Shown: positions 8,117 to 17,523 of the stretch, piece by piece
Numbering within the stretch: the stretch's first letter is position 1
How the letters are laid out: each line of letters opens with the position of its first letter
Assembly (NCBI GenBank): GCA_037381915.1
Contig: JARRQJ010000004.1
Coordinates: 74,138 to 138,137, forward strand
DNA: 64,000 nt
From: JARRQJ01 sp037381915
GTDB taxonomy: Bacteria > Pseudomonadota > Gammaproteobacteria > DRLM01
Reading direction: 5' to 3'
The notes under the pieces: model-generated
What the model was told of the DNA's origin: nothing
Database searches by the model: none
Seen by the model: the letters and a program-made list of their open reading frames with translations, nothing else
Position numbers and translations under genes: made by a program

Positions 8117-8550
8117 ATGACCATCAAAGAAATCCCTTTTGCTTCGGTACAGTACGATGCGATGCGGCGCTTTCGCAAAGAGACCTTGAGATTGCCCCTG
8201 GGTCTCAGGCTGGGTCAGGAGGACGAGAAGGACGAGGACCGCCAAAGCCATATCGCCGCGCTCGAAAAGGATAGTTCGGTCGTGGGTTCGGTCCTGCTCA
8301 AACCCCTTTCCCAAGCCCGTGTCAAGCTTAGGCAAATGGCGGTTTCCCCCCCTCTTACGGCGAAACGGCATCGGATCAGGTCTGGTGCAGTTCGCTGAAA
8401 AAAACGCGAGTTTCAGAGGGTTCCATGCCGTCGAACTGCACCCCAGGACGTGCGCCCGAGGATTCGTATGAAGGGCTTGGCCGCTACCGCATGGAGGGGA
8501 AGGTATTTTTCGAAGTCACCCTGCCGGCCATAAAAATGGTAAAGCCCTGA
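8117..8550 (+). pseudogene. GNAT-family N-acetyltransferase, twice frameshifted
   Basis: Three reading frames together rebuild one GNAT enzyme. Frame one runs from the ATG at 8117 (MTIKEIPFASVQYDAMRRFR) to KLRQMAVSP. Removing one C from the 7-C run at 8346-8352 restores NGIGSGLVQFAEKN (the acetyl-CoA binding region) through FHAVELH. Removing one base near 8468 (TTCGTAT to TTCTAT) restores FYEGLGRYRMEGKVFFEVTLP and a normal C-terminal IKMVKP before the stop at 8550. Two independent single-base insertions suggest real decay, though homopolymer sequencing error could explain the first. Confidence 0.75.
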
Positions 8551-8773
8551 TTTACATAAATTCAATTCCGTACACCCGCTCCACAATAATCAGGCCCAGG
8601 CTGTTCAGCTCTCGTTCATTTGCATGGCATAAGATCGTTGTAAGCACAGGACCTGTGTCCAGTTGCATGGCGTTTTCTTGGAAGATTTCGTTTTTTGGAA
8701 ATTGGATCATTGTTAACAGATGGAGGGGATGGTTATAGCAAGGTATTAATACGCATAAATATAAGGAAAATCT

Positions 8774-9526
8774 ATGAACATCGCCGATTTACTCGCGCCG
8801 CTTGCCGTAAGCGAGTTCAACGCCAAGATCTTTGGCAAGACCTCGGTGGCCGTTACCCGTAAGAGTAATCCCTTTGCGCACCTCCTCAGCCTGGAGGAGA
8901 TAGAGCAAAGGCTCAACGACGGTTGCGCAACCCTGACGAACCTCAGCCTTATCGGTAAAGACGGTACGAAGATGCCGTTTGAATCGACTTACAATTATGC
9001 GAAACAGGTGTATTGGTCACCGTTCGCAATGAAAAAAGAATTCGTCCTCGACAAACTGGTCACTCATCACAGTTTCGTCATGCACAATATGACCCAGATC
9101 AACCGCCGCATCGCGGAACTGGCCGACTCGATCGAAAACGCATTTCCCGATTTCCACACCGACCTGCATATCTACGTCTCACCCCGCCCCGGCGCGACCG
9201 CCTACAACGTGCATCGTGACAGTCCGCAGCATAAGTTCTATCTGCAGCTGATCGGTTGCACCAACTGGACCATTTACAAGAGCAGGGCGGACCCGGTGGC
9301 CATGAGCATCGAGGATGCGGAAAAGAATCTCGAGGTCGACTTTCGCACCGAGCTGACACCCGGCAGCGTCATCTACATGCCCCCGAACACCTTCCACCAT
9401 GTCACCAACGGCAACGGCCCGCGCGTGTCGCTGAGCTTTCCGTTCATCCATGACCCCACGCGGGCACGCATGGATCGACGCCACATTCCCTTCAAGAGCA
9501 TCTTCGAAACCCAGACCCGGAGCTGA
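8774..9526 (+). CDS. JmjC/cupin-like Fe(II)/2-oxoglutarate oxygenase
   Basis: 250 residues. The C-terminal half has a JmjC-type double-stranded beta-helix: metal ligands H147 and D149 in NVHRDS, then GSVIYMPPNTFHHV with H208 or H209 as the distal ligand. Family members include ribosomal-protein hydroxylases and peptide or natural-product hydroxylases. It resembles cupin_8/JmjC proteins more than RoxA, which is longer. AAGGA lies 7 bases before the ATG. It stands alone between the GNAT relic and the convergent nuoN, so the substrate is unknown. Confidence 0.75.
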   Translation: MNIADLLAPLAVSEFNAKIFGKTSVAVTRKSNPFAHLLSLEEIEQRLNDGCATLTNLSLIGKDGTKMPFESTYNYAKQVYWSPFAMKKEFVLDKLVTHHSFVMHNMTQINRRIAELADSIENAFPDFHTDLHIYVSPRPGATAYNVHRDSPQHKFYLQLIGCTNWTIYKSRADPVAMSIEDAEKNLEVDFRTELTPGSVIYMPPNTFHHVTNGNGPRVSLSFPFIHDPTRARMDRRHIPFKSIFETQTRS

Positions 9527-9708
9527 ACCCGGATAGTGCTCATCCGCATCCCGGCACCGCTGCCGTTTGTATTAATTGGAGGTACGGAGGAGTCTTCGGA
9601 GAAGGATTGAGTCGTCGTTTCAGGAATACGGACTCACCCTATCGTTTAAAGCTTGCCGCCCGCGACGATCAACAGAAACGCACCCCCGTTGCGGTTCGCG
9701 AGGAACCG

Positions 9709-11187
9709 TTAAATATTCGAACCGGCAAGGGACGCCGCGCACAGTGTCATGAGCGCGCTCGGATAAATCCCCAGGCCCAGCACTGCCAGGCCGTTGACGC
9801 TCATGACCACCTTCATGTCCAAAGACGACGTCAACGGCGTCTTGTCTTCCGGCTTGTCGAAATACATCAGCTTGATCACGCGCAGGTAGTAGTAAGCACC
9901 GATGATGGCGAAAATCACCGCCACCGCCGCCAACCATACCAGGCCGGACCGCACCACGGTCTCCAGCACGGCGAACTTCGCCCAGAAACCCAGGAATGGC
10001 GGCACACCGGCCATGGAGAACATCAGCACCGCCATCATGAACGCGAACCACGGGCTGCGTTCGTTGAGGCCTTTGAAGTCATCCAGATTGTCAGCCTCGA
10101 AGCCGGCGCGGCTAAGCAGGATGATCATCCCGAATCCCCCCAGTCCCATAATGGCGTAGACGATCACATAGAACATGGAGGCAGCATAACCGCCGCTGTC
10201 GCCGGTCAGCACACCCAGTAACAGAAAGCCGATGTGGGCGATGGTGGAATATGCCAGCATGCGTTTCAGATTTGTCTGGGAAATGGCGATGATGTTGCCC
10301 ACGGCCATGGAAAGTATGGACAACACGATCAGCATCCCCTGCCATTGGGCATGGAGGTCACCCAGGCCCTCCACCAGCAGGCGCATCAGCATGGCGAATG
10401 CGGCGATCTTGGGCGCGGTACCGATATACAGGGTCACCGCGGTGGGCGCGCCGTGATAGACGTCGGGAATCCACATATGAAACGGGGCCGCGCCCAATTT
10501 GAAGGCGATCCCCACCACAATAAACGCCACGGCGAACATCATCACCACACTATCGCCCGTCCCGTGGGCGAGATACGCGCTGATATCGCCGATGTCCAGG
10601 CTGCGCGTCACGCCATAGAGTATGGAAATGCCGTACAGCAGCATGCCTGAAGCCAGGGCACCCAGCACGAAATATTTCATTGCCGCTTCCGAAGCCGCGC
10701 CGGAATCACGATGCAGGCCCACCATGGCGTACTGGGACAGCGCCAACAGTTCCAGACCAAGATAGATCGTGAGCAGGCTGTGGGCCGACACCAGCACCAT
10801 CATGCCCAGCACGCCGAACAGCCCCAGCACATAGAACTCGCCCTTAAAGAGATTGCGATCCAGCAAGTAGCTGCGGGCATAGATGAACACGCCGGCGGTG
10901 GCGAGATAGATGAAGAACTTCAATACGTCCGCCATGCTGTCGCTGACGAAGGTGCCGGAGAAGGTCCACACCGGATGATCGGTATGCGCACCGTGATAGT
11001 AATACGTCAGGATCGCGGCACCCACCAGAGTACCGATGGACATCAAATAGGTGACGACGCGATTGCGGTCGGTGAGAAACAGATCGTAGACCAGGATGAC
11101 GCATGCCATGGTCAGCACAAAGATCTCCGGCAAGGCCGGAATCGCATCCGGCATCTTGAATGTCGTGCTCGCCACTTGTCCCATCAT
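9709..11187 (-). CDS. nuoN: NADH-quinone oxidoreductase subunit N
   Basis: 492 residues with about 14 membrane segments. It is a member of the antiporter-like subunits (proton channel) of complex I. Typical stretches are PLFLGFWAKFAVL-like loop residues (GVPPFLGFWAK) and KLGAAPFHMWIPDVYHGAP, whose conserved Lys lies in the channel. It is the last gene of the nuo operon. A 6-bp hairpin (CGGTTC/GAACCG, 9692-9708) sits immediately after the stop, but without a T-run. Confidence 0.97.
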   Translation of the reverse strand: MMGQVASTTFKMPDAIPALPEIFVLTMACVILVYDLFLTDRNRVVTYLMSIGTLVGAAILTYYYHGAHTDHPVWTFSGTFVSDSMADVLKFFIYLATAGVFIYARSYLLDRNLFKGEFYVLGLFGVLGMMVLVSAHSLLTIYLGLELLALSQYAMVGLHRDSGAASEAAMKYFVLGALASGMLLYGISILYGVTRSLDIGDISAYLAHGTGDSVVMMFAVAFIVVGIAFKLGAAPFHMWIPDVYHGAPTAVTLYIGTAPKIAAFAMLMRLLVEGLGDLHAQWQGMLIVLSILSMAVGNIIAISQTNLKRMLAYSTIAHIGFLLLGVLTGDSGGYAASMFYVIVYAIMGLGGFGMIILLSRAGFEADNLDDFKGLNERSPWFAFMMAVLMFSMAGVPPFLGFWAKFAVLETVVRSGLVWLAAVAVIFAIIGAYYYLRVIKLMYFDKPEDKTPLTSSLDMKVVMSVNGLAVLGLGIYPSALMTLCAASLAGSNI

Positions 11188-11224
11188 CGCTACTCGCCTA
11201 CCATCCAGTTAATTCCAGGTGCCG

Positions 11225-12742
11225 TTACAGTTTCGACACCACCACGTGTTGCAGCAGATTACCCACCGACGTGTGGAGCACGTCCACCACCGGCGCGGGC
11301 CATACTCCGACGAACAATACCGCGATGGCGAGGGATCCGAGCACCAAGCCTTCGCGGGCATTGATATCCTGCAGGGAAGCAACGCCCTCGTTAACCACCG
11401 GGCCGAAGACCACCCGCTTCACCAACCACAGGCTGTAGGCCGCGCCGAGTATCAAGGTCATGCCCGCCAGAAACGCCAGCCAGAAGTTGGCCTTGAAGGC
11501 GCTCATGATGACCATGAATTCCCCGACGAAGCCGGAGGTGCCGGGGAGGCCGACGTTGGCCATGGCGAACAACACCATCAAGGCGGCGAAGGCCGGCATG
11601 GTGTTCACCACCCCGCCGTAGTCACTGATCTGACGGCTGTGGAGCCGATCGTACATGACGCCCACACACAGGAACAAGGCGCCGGAGATGAATCCGTGCG
11701 AGATCAACTGCACCACCGCACCCTCGAAGCCCATGACCGCGCCCTGTACGCTGCCGGTCTGCTTGAAAATGCTGAACACCAGAAAGAAACCCATGGTGAC
11801 GAAACCCATGTGGGCGATGGACGAATAGGCGATCAGTTTCTTCATGTCCTCCTGCACCAGGGCCACCAAGGCAATGTAGATGATCGCTATCAAGGACATG
11901 CCGATCACCAGCCAATCCAGATGGCTGGAGGCATCGGGGGTAATGGGCAGAATGAAACGCACGAAACCGTAGGCGCCCAACTTCAACATGATGGCCGCCA
12001 GAATCACCGAGCCGCCGGTGGGTGCTTCGACGTGGGCGTCCGGGAGCCAGGTGTGTACCGGCCACATGGGCACCTTGACCGAAAAAGCCAGCAGGAAGGC
12101 CAGGAACAGCCATACTTGTTCATGCAGGCTCAGAGGCAATTTATAGAAATCGGCGATGGCGAAACTGTCGCTTTGGAAGAACAGGTAAAGGATCGCGATC
12201 AGCAGGAACACCGAGCCGAGAAAGGTGTAGAGAAAGAACTTGATGGACGCGTAGACCCGGCGCGGGCCGCCCCAGATTCCGATGATCAGGAACATCGGAA
12301 TCAGCATCGCCTCCCAAAACACGTAAAACAACGCAGCGTCCATGGCAGCGAATACCCCGTTCATCAAGCCTTCCATAATCAGGAAGGCCGCCATGTACTG
12401 CGACACCTTGTATTGGATCACTTCCCAACCGGCGATCACCACCAGCACCGTGGTGAAAGTGGTGAGCATGATCAGCAACAAGGAAATACCATCAATACCC
12501 AGGTGATAGTTGATGTTGAACACATTGATCCAGGGCATCATCTCCTGGAATTGCATGGTGGAAGCGCCACTGTTGAAATTGCTGTACAAGGGCAGGGACA
12601 GGACGAACGCCGCCACTGCGAACACCAGCGATAACCATCTCACCAGTGTGTTGTTACCTGTATTGGCGGAGGCCAGCACCACCACCCCCCCGATGATGGG
12701 CACCCACACAACCAGACTCAATAACGGCAAATCAGCAAACAT
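11225..12742 (-). CDS. nuoM: NADH-quinone oxidoreductase subunit M
   Basis: 505 residues. It is an antiporter-like membrane subunit with the signatures FWEAMLIPMFLIIGIWGG and VKVPMWPVHTWLPDAHVEAPTGGS. The conserved Glu in the first and Lys in the second belong to the proton path. It lies between nuoL and nuoN with short spacers, as expected for the proton-pumping membrane arm. Confidence 0.97.
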   Translation of the reverse strand: MFADLPLLSLVVWVPIIGGVVVLASANTGNNTLVRWLSLVFAVAAFVLSLPLYSNFNSGASTMQFQEMMPWINVFNINYHLGIDGISLLLIMLTTFTTVLVVIAGWEVIQYKVSQYMAAFLIMEGLMNGVFAAMDAALFYVFWEAMLIPMFLIIGIWGGPRRVYASIKFFLYTFLGSVFLLIAILYLFFQSDSFAIADFYKLPLSLHEQVWLFLAFLLAFSVKVPMWPVHTWLPDAHVEAPTGGSVILAAIMLKLGAYGFVRFILPITPDASSHLDWLVIGMSLIAIIYIALVALVQEDMKKLIAYSSIAHMGFVTMGFFLVFSIFKQTGSVQGAVMGFEGAVVQLISHGFISGALFLCVGVMYDRLHSRQISDYGGVVNTMPAFAALMVLFAMANVGLPGTSGFVGEFMVIMSAFKANFWLAFLAGMTLILGAAYSLWLVKRVVFGPVVNEGVASLQDINAREGLVLGSLAIAVLFVGVWPAPVVDVLHTSVGNLLQHVVVSKL

Positions 12743-12891
12743 GCGTACGCAGCCTTGTTTCTTATTCCCTCGTTAACCTAAAAACCGTCCGGCGCCAAAG
12801 CGCTCATCCCCTTCCCCTGGAGAGTATGCAGGGATCAACTATCTATCCCCATTTTTGCAGTACCCGGGACGATCGCTCCTCAATATGTTTG

Positions 12892-14844
12892 TTATGCCAG
12901 CACGAACCAACTCAACAGCAACAACAACCCGATGATCATGGCGAAGGCATAATGGTATAGGAAACCGCTCTGAATCGTACGGACGATTCCCGAAAGGAAC
13001 CCCACGGTCCTGGCCGTACCATTGACCATGACGCCATCGATCATGGTGACGTCCCCGGCCTGCCATAACATCCTGCCCGTAGCCCGTCCGCCTCCGGCGA
13101 AGAACTTGTCGTTGAAATCATCGAAGCCGTATTTGCGATCGAGGATGTTGTATATCCCGCTGAAGCGCGCCTTGAGGGCCTCGGGCAAGGCCGGATTGAC
13201 CATGTAGCAATAGTAGGCGACGGCCAGCCCGGCCATGGCGGTCCAGAACGGCAGGCCGGTGAGCCCCGCCAGGATGAAGCTGGCCGAGCCGTTGAAGTGG
13301 GTGCTGAGTTCGCCCAATACATTGTGCGTGGGCAGCACGAAAATGCTGTCGGCGAAATAACCGTGGAACAAGAGCGGCCCGGCGTAGAGAAAACCGGCCG
13401 CCACCGAGGGAATCGCCAGTAGAATCAGGGGAACGGTCACCACCAAGGGCGATTCACGCAGATGCTCCCTGGTATGGTGATCCATGCGCTCCTCGCCGTG
13501 GAACACCACAAAGAACATGCGGAAGGTGTAAAGGGCGGTGACGAACACCCCCAGCAGTACGCAGATATAGGCGAAGCCGGAGCCGGTCACGTGCGATGCC
13601 TCCACCGCCTCGATGATCGCATCCTTGGAATAAAAGCCGGAGAAGCCGGGAAAGCCGATCAGGGCCAAGGACCCTACCAGCATACAGATATAGGTGATCG
13701 GCATGTACTTGCGCAACCCGCCCATCTTGCGGATATCCTGTTCGTGGTGCATGGCGATGATCACCGACCCCGCCGCCAGGAACAGCAAGGCCTTGAAAAA
13801 GGCATGCGTCATGAGGTGGAAGATCCCCGCCGCATAGGCGGAGGCCCCCAAGGCCACGGTCATGTAGCCGAGCTGGGACAGGGTCGAATAGGCTATCACC
13901 CGTTTGATGTCATTCTGGATAACGCCGAGGAAACCCATGAACAGGGCGGTGATGGCGCCGATCACCATTACGAAGCTGAGCGCGGTCTCCGACAGTTCGA
14001 ATAGCGGCGACATGCGGGCCACCATGAAGATGCCCGCAGTGACCATGGTCGCCGCGTGAATCAGCGCGGAGATCGGCGTCGGGCCTTCCATGGAATCGGG
14101 CAGCCACACGTGCAGGGGCACCTGCGCCGACTTGCCCATGGCGCCGATGAACAACAGGATGCAGATTACCGTCATCAGATTCCACCGGTCCGCGGAGAAG
14201 ATGTGGATGGTGACGTCTTTCATATTCGGGGCGGCGTTGAATACGTCGGCATAATCCAGGCTGTTGAAGTACATCAGCACCGCGGCGATCCCCAACAGGA
14301 ATCCGAAATCCCCGACACGATTGACCAGAAAGGCCTTGAGATTGGCGTAGATCGCCGACTCTTTCTGGTACCAGAAACCGATAAGCAGATAGGAGACCAG
14401 GCCCACTCCTTCCCAGCCGAAGAACAGTTGCAGGAAGTTGTTGGACATCACTAGCATCAGCATGGCAAAGGTGAACAGCGAGATATAACTGAAGAAACGT
14501 TGATAACCCGGATCATCGTGCATATAGCCGATGGTGTAGATATGCACCATCAGCGACACGAAGGTCACCACCACCAGCATCAAGGCGGTGAGCTGGTCGA
14601 CCAGAAAACCGATTTCGAGATGCACGCCGCCACTTACCATCCAGGTGTATACCGTGCCGTTGAAAACCGGATGCCCATCGATGACCAGGTACTTGAACAC
14701 CATCAGGGACAGTACGAAGGATACGGCCACGCCGATGATCGTCACCCAGTGGGCGCCGGCACGTCCGATCTGCCGCCCGAACAGGCCGGCAATGATGGAG
14801 GCGACAAGCGGGGCCAGCACGATTCCCAGATAGACTTTTTCCAT
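12892..14844 (-). CDS. nuoL: NADH-quinone oxidoreductase subunit L
   Basis: 650 residues. It is the largest antiporter-like subunit, with FGWEGVGLVSYLLIGFW and KSAQVPLHVWLPDSMEGPTPISALIHAATMV signatures. The long C-terminal extension after about residue 490 would form the lateral helix that runs along the membrane arm. The 149-base gap to nuoM is the longest within the distal part of the operon; no extra gene is visible in it. Confidence 0.97.
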   Translation of the reverse strand: MEKVYLGIVLAPLVASIIAGLFGRQIGRAGAHWVTIIGVAVSFVLSLMVFKYLVIDGHPVFNGTVYTWMVSGGVHLEIGFLVDQLTALMLVVVTFVSLMVHIYTIGYMHDDPGYQRFFSYISLFTFAMLMLVMSNNFLQLFFGWEGVGLVSYLLIGFWYQKESAIYANLKAFLVNRVGDFGFLLGIAAVLMYFNSLDYADVFNAAPNMKDVTIHIFSADRWNLMTVICILLFIGAMGKSAQVPLHVWLPDSMEGPTPISALIHAATMVTAGIFMVARMSPLFELSETALSFVMVIGAITALFMGFLGVIQNDIKRVIAYSTLSQLGYMTVALGASAYAAGIFHLMTHAFFKALLFLAAGSVIIAMHHEQDIRKMGGLRKYMPITYICMLVGSLALIGFPGFSGFYSKDAIIEAVEASHVTGSGFAYICVLLGVFVTALYTFRMFFVVFHGEERMDHHTREHLRESPLVVTVPLILLAIPSVAAGFLYAGPLLFHGYFADSIFVLPTHNVLGELSTHFNGSASFILAGLTGLPFWTAMAGLAVAYYCYMVNPALPEALKARFSGIYNILDRKYGFDDFNDKFFAGGGRATGRMLWQAGDVTMIDGVMVNGTARTVGFLSGIVRTIQSGFLYHYAFAMIIGLLLLLSWFVLA

Positions 14845-14846
14845 AC

Positions 14847-15152
14847 CTAACCTTTCAAGGTATCCAGGTTGCTGACATTGATGGTGCGGCGGTTGCGGAA
14901 CAGCGCCACCAGAATCGCCAGACCGATCGCCGCCTCGGCGGCCGCCACGGTCAGAATGAAGAACACGAACACCTGCCCGCCGGTGTCCCCCAGATAATGG
15001 GAAAAGGCAATGAAATTCATATTCACCGACAGCAGCATCAGTTCGATGGCCATCAGCAGGATGATCACATTTTTACGGTTGATGAAGATCCCGGCCACGC
15101 TGAGACAAAACAACAGCGCCCCCAGAACCAGGAAATCAGACAATGCGACCAT
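14847..15152 (-). CDS. nuoK: NADH-quinone oxidoreductase subunit K
   Basis: 101 residues with three membrane helices. The central helices carry the conserved glutamates of the proton path in LLMAIELMLLSVNMNF and AAAEAAIGLAILV. Length and order (after nuoJ, before nuoL, with a 2-base gap to nuoL) fit exactly. Confidence 0.97.
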   Translation of the reverse strand: MVALSDFLVLGALLFCLSVAGIFINRKNVIILLMAIELMLLSVNMNFIAFSHYLGDTGGQVFVFFILTVAAAEAAIGLAILVALFRNRRTINVSNLDTLKG

Positions 15153-15230
15153 TATTCCCCTTTACCCCCCTTGGCATCCCAACAAAACATTTCCACGCCC
15201 CACTCGCAGGCGGCGGCTCGTTGCTCCGTT

Positions 15231-15863
15231 TCACTCAGCGCGCGCCGGCGTAGTCGAGGTGCTCTTTTTCTCCGCGGCCATCTTCACCAGACGCACCCGC
15301 TCGTTGCGATTGATCATCACTTGCTGAGCCGGATCTTGATACTTAGTCTGGGGACGCCGCCGCATGGTCAAGGCGATGGCCGCGACGATGGCCACCAGCA
15401 GGATCGCCGCGGCGATCTCGAACGGGTAGACGTACACCGTGTACAGCACCCCGCCCAGTTCCTTGGTATTGCTGTAATCTGCGGCGTGTTTGATGCCCAC
15501 GCCGTAGCTGTCGAAACCGAAACGCTTCGCCCCCACCACGACCGCCATCTCGACGAACATTATGCCCGCCACCAGGGCGCCCACCGGCAGATATTTGATA
15601 AAGCCTTCGCGCAGCGGTGCGAGATTGATATCCAGCATCATCACCACGAACAGGAACAGCACCATCACCGCGCCGACATAAACCAGCACCAGTGCGATGG
15701 CGAGAAATTCGGCTTCCAGCAGCAACCACAGCGCCGCGCTGGTGAAGAACGCCAGCACCAGGAACAACACGGCGTACACGGGATTACGAATAGTAATCAC
15801 CGCCGTGGCCGCCGCCACCAGAATCGCGGCGAAGAAATAAAACAGGATCGATTCAATACCCAT
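15231..15863 (-). CDS. nuoJ: NADH-quinone oxidoreductase subunit J
   Basis: 210 residues with five predicted membrane helices. YVGAVMVLFLFVVMML is the conserved third-helix signature, including the pi-bulge region that moves during turnover. The C-terminal tail is polar and variable. It lies between nuoI and nuoK, separated from nuoK by 78 bases without another gene. Confidence 0.96.
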   Translation of the reverse strand: MGIESILFYFFAAILVAAATAVITIRNPVYAVLFLVLAFFTSAALWLLLEAEFLAIALVLVYVGAVMVLFLFVVMMLDINLAPLREGFIKYLPVGALVAGIMFVEMAVVVGAKRFGFDSYGVGIKHAADYSNTKELGGVLYTVYVYPFEIAAAILLVAIVAAIALTMRRRPQTKYQDPAQQVMINRNERVRLVKMAAEKKSTSTTPARAE

Positions 15864-15898
15864 AGTTGTTATGCCGAGTTCTTTATATCCGTTGTTAT

Positions 15899-16387
15899 CT
15901 AGCGGTATGCCGCGTCCTGGGCGCGGTCCGCCGCGATCTGCTTCTCGTATTTGTCCCCCACCGCGAGCAGATCCTGCTTGTGCATGATATTTTCACCGCG
16001 CTTCTCGAAATGGTATTCGAAGATACGCGTCTCCACGATGGAATCCACCGGGCACGATTCCTCGCAAAAGCCGCAATAAATGCATTTGAACAGATCGATA
16101 TCGTAACGGGTGGTCCGCCGCGTTCCGTCGGCGCGCTGCTCCGACTCAATAGTAATCGCCAGGGCCGGGCATACCGCTTCGCACAGTTTGCAGGCGATGC
16201 AGCGCTCCTCGCCGTTGGGATAGCGGCGCAAGGCGTGCAAGCCGCGGAAGCGCGGCGACTGCGGGGTTTTCTCCTCGGGATATTGCACAGTGATCTTCTT
16301 GGCGAAGAAATACTTGCCGGTAAGTCTCAGACCGATAAACAGCTCCCACAGGAGCAGACTCTTGAAATAATTGACCATGTTTCTCAT
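15899..16387 (-). CDS. nuoI: NADH-quinone oxidoreductase subunit I (two [4Fe-4S])
   Basis: 162 residues. Two ferredoxin motifs, CIACKLCEAVCP and CIYCGFCEESCPVDSI, bind clusters N6a and N6b in the peripheral arm next to the membrane. The ATG overlaps the nuoH stop (ATGA), so the pair is translationally coupled. The N-terminal amphipathic helix (KSLLLWELFIGLRLTGKYFF) anchors the subunit to the membrane arm. Confidence 0.98.
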   Translation of the reverse strand: MRNMVNYFKSLLLWELFIGLRLTGKYFFAKKITVQYPEEKTPQSPRFRGLHALRRYPNGEERCIACKLCEAVCPALAITIESEQRADGTRRTTRYDIDLFKCIYCGFCEESCPVDSIVETRIFEYHFEKRGENIMHKQDLLAVGDKYEKQIAADRAQDAAYR

Positions 16388-17523
16388 GCCGGGCCTCCTT
16401 TAGCCGCGGGGGTGGGCATCATGCGCAAGATTGAAGCAAGCGCGACGAGCACCAGCCAGAAAATCCCCACCGCCAGGTAGCTGATCTTCGTCACCACCAC
16501 GGCGCCGATGACCAGCAGAGCCACGATGGTGATCGGGATGAACACTTTCCAGCCGAGACGCATGATCTGGTCATAGCGGTAACGGGGAAAGGTGGCCCGA
16601 AACCATAAAAACATGAACAGGAAAAAGGCCATCTTGGCCAGAAACCACACTAGGCCCGGCACCCAGGCGAACGCCTGTTCCAGCCCGGGAATGCCCTGGA
16701 ACGGCGACAGCCAGCCACCACAGAACATCAGGGACACCAGGGCCGCCACTAGGATCATGTTGGCGTATTCGGCCAGGAAAAACAGGGCGAAAGTCATGCC
16801 GGAATATTCCACATGAAAACCGGCTACGATCTCCGACTCACCTTCCGCCACATCGAAGGGCGCGCGGTTGGTCTCCGCCACACCGGAGATGAAGTACACC
16901 AGAAACAGAGGCAGCAAGGGCAGCCAGAACCAGTGCAGGATGCCGCCCTCCTGAGACGTCACCACCGTGCCGAGATTCAAACTGCCTGCGGCCAGCAACA
17001 CCCCTACCAGCGCAAAACCCATGGCGATTTCATAGGACACCACCTGCGCGGCGGAACGCAGAGCGCCGAGGAAGGCGTATTTGGAATTGGAGGCCCAGCC
17101 GGCGATGATGATCCCGTAGACCCCCATGGAGGTGAGCGCGAGGATATACAGCAGGCTGGCATCGATATTGGCCAGCACCATGCCGTCGCTGAACGGTATC
17201 ACCGCCCACGCCGCCAGGGCCGGCGCCAGGGCCAGGATGGGTGCGACGACGAACAGGTAACGGTTGGCGTTGGTGGGAACGATGATTTCTTTCATCAAGA
17301 GCTTCAAACCGTCCGCGATGGGCTGCAGCAGACCCCGCGGCCCGACGCGGTTGGGACCGATACGTACCTGGATGTAGCCGATGACCTTGCGTTCCGCCAG
17401 GGTGAGATAGGCGACCGACAGCATAATCGGCACCACGATCAGCGTAATCTTGGCAAGAATGAGAAAAATTCCTGGCAGCGCGCCCAAACTCGTTTCCAGT
17501 GACTCGATCATGATCCAGTTCAA
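16384..17523 (-). CDS. nuoH: NADH-quinone oxidoreductase subunit H
   Basis: 379 residues with about eight membrane helices. It forms part of the quinone site: AERKVIGYIQVRIGPNRVGPRGLLQP, then NRAPFDVAEGESEIVAGFHVEYSG with its cluster of conserved acidic residues. Start and stop overlap the neighbours by four bases each (nuoG upstream, nuoI downstream). Confidence 0.98.
   Translation of the reverse strand: MNWIMIESLETSLGALPGIFLILAKITLIVVPIMLSVAYLTLAERKVIGYIQVRIGPNRVGPRGLLQPIADGLKLLMKEIIVPTNANRYLFVVAPILALAPALAAWAVIPFSDGMVLANIDASLLYILALTSMGVYGIIIAGWASNSKYAFLGALRSAAQVVSYEIAMGFALVGVLLAAGSLNLGTVVTSQEGGILHWFWLPLLPLFLVYFISGVAETNRAPFDVAEGESEIVAGFHVEYSGMTFALFFLAEYANMILVAALVSLMFCGGWLSPFQGIPGLEQAFAWVPGLVWFLAKMAFFLFMFLWFRATFPRYRYDQIMRLGWKVFIPITIVALLVIGAVVVTKISYLAVGIFWLVLVALASILRMMPTPAAKGGPA

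Noticed and set aside
11219..12634. 471-codon open frame antisense to nuoM (plus strand), rich in His, Gln and Gly
   Set aside because: The nuoM frame carries unmistakable complex I motifs; the antisense frame has biased, low-complexity composition and no ribosome-binding site.
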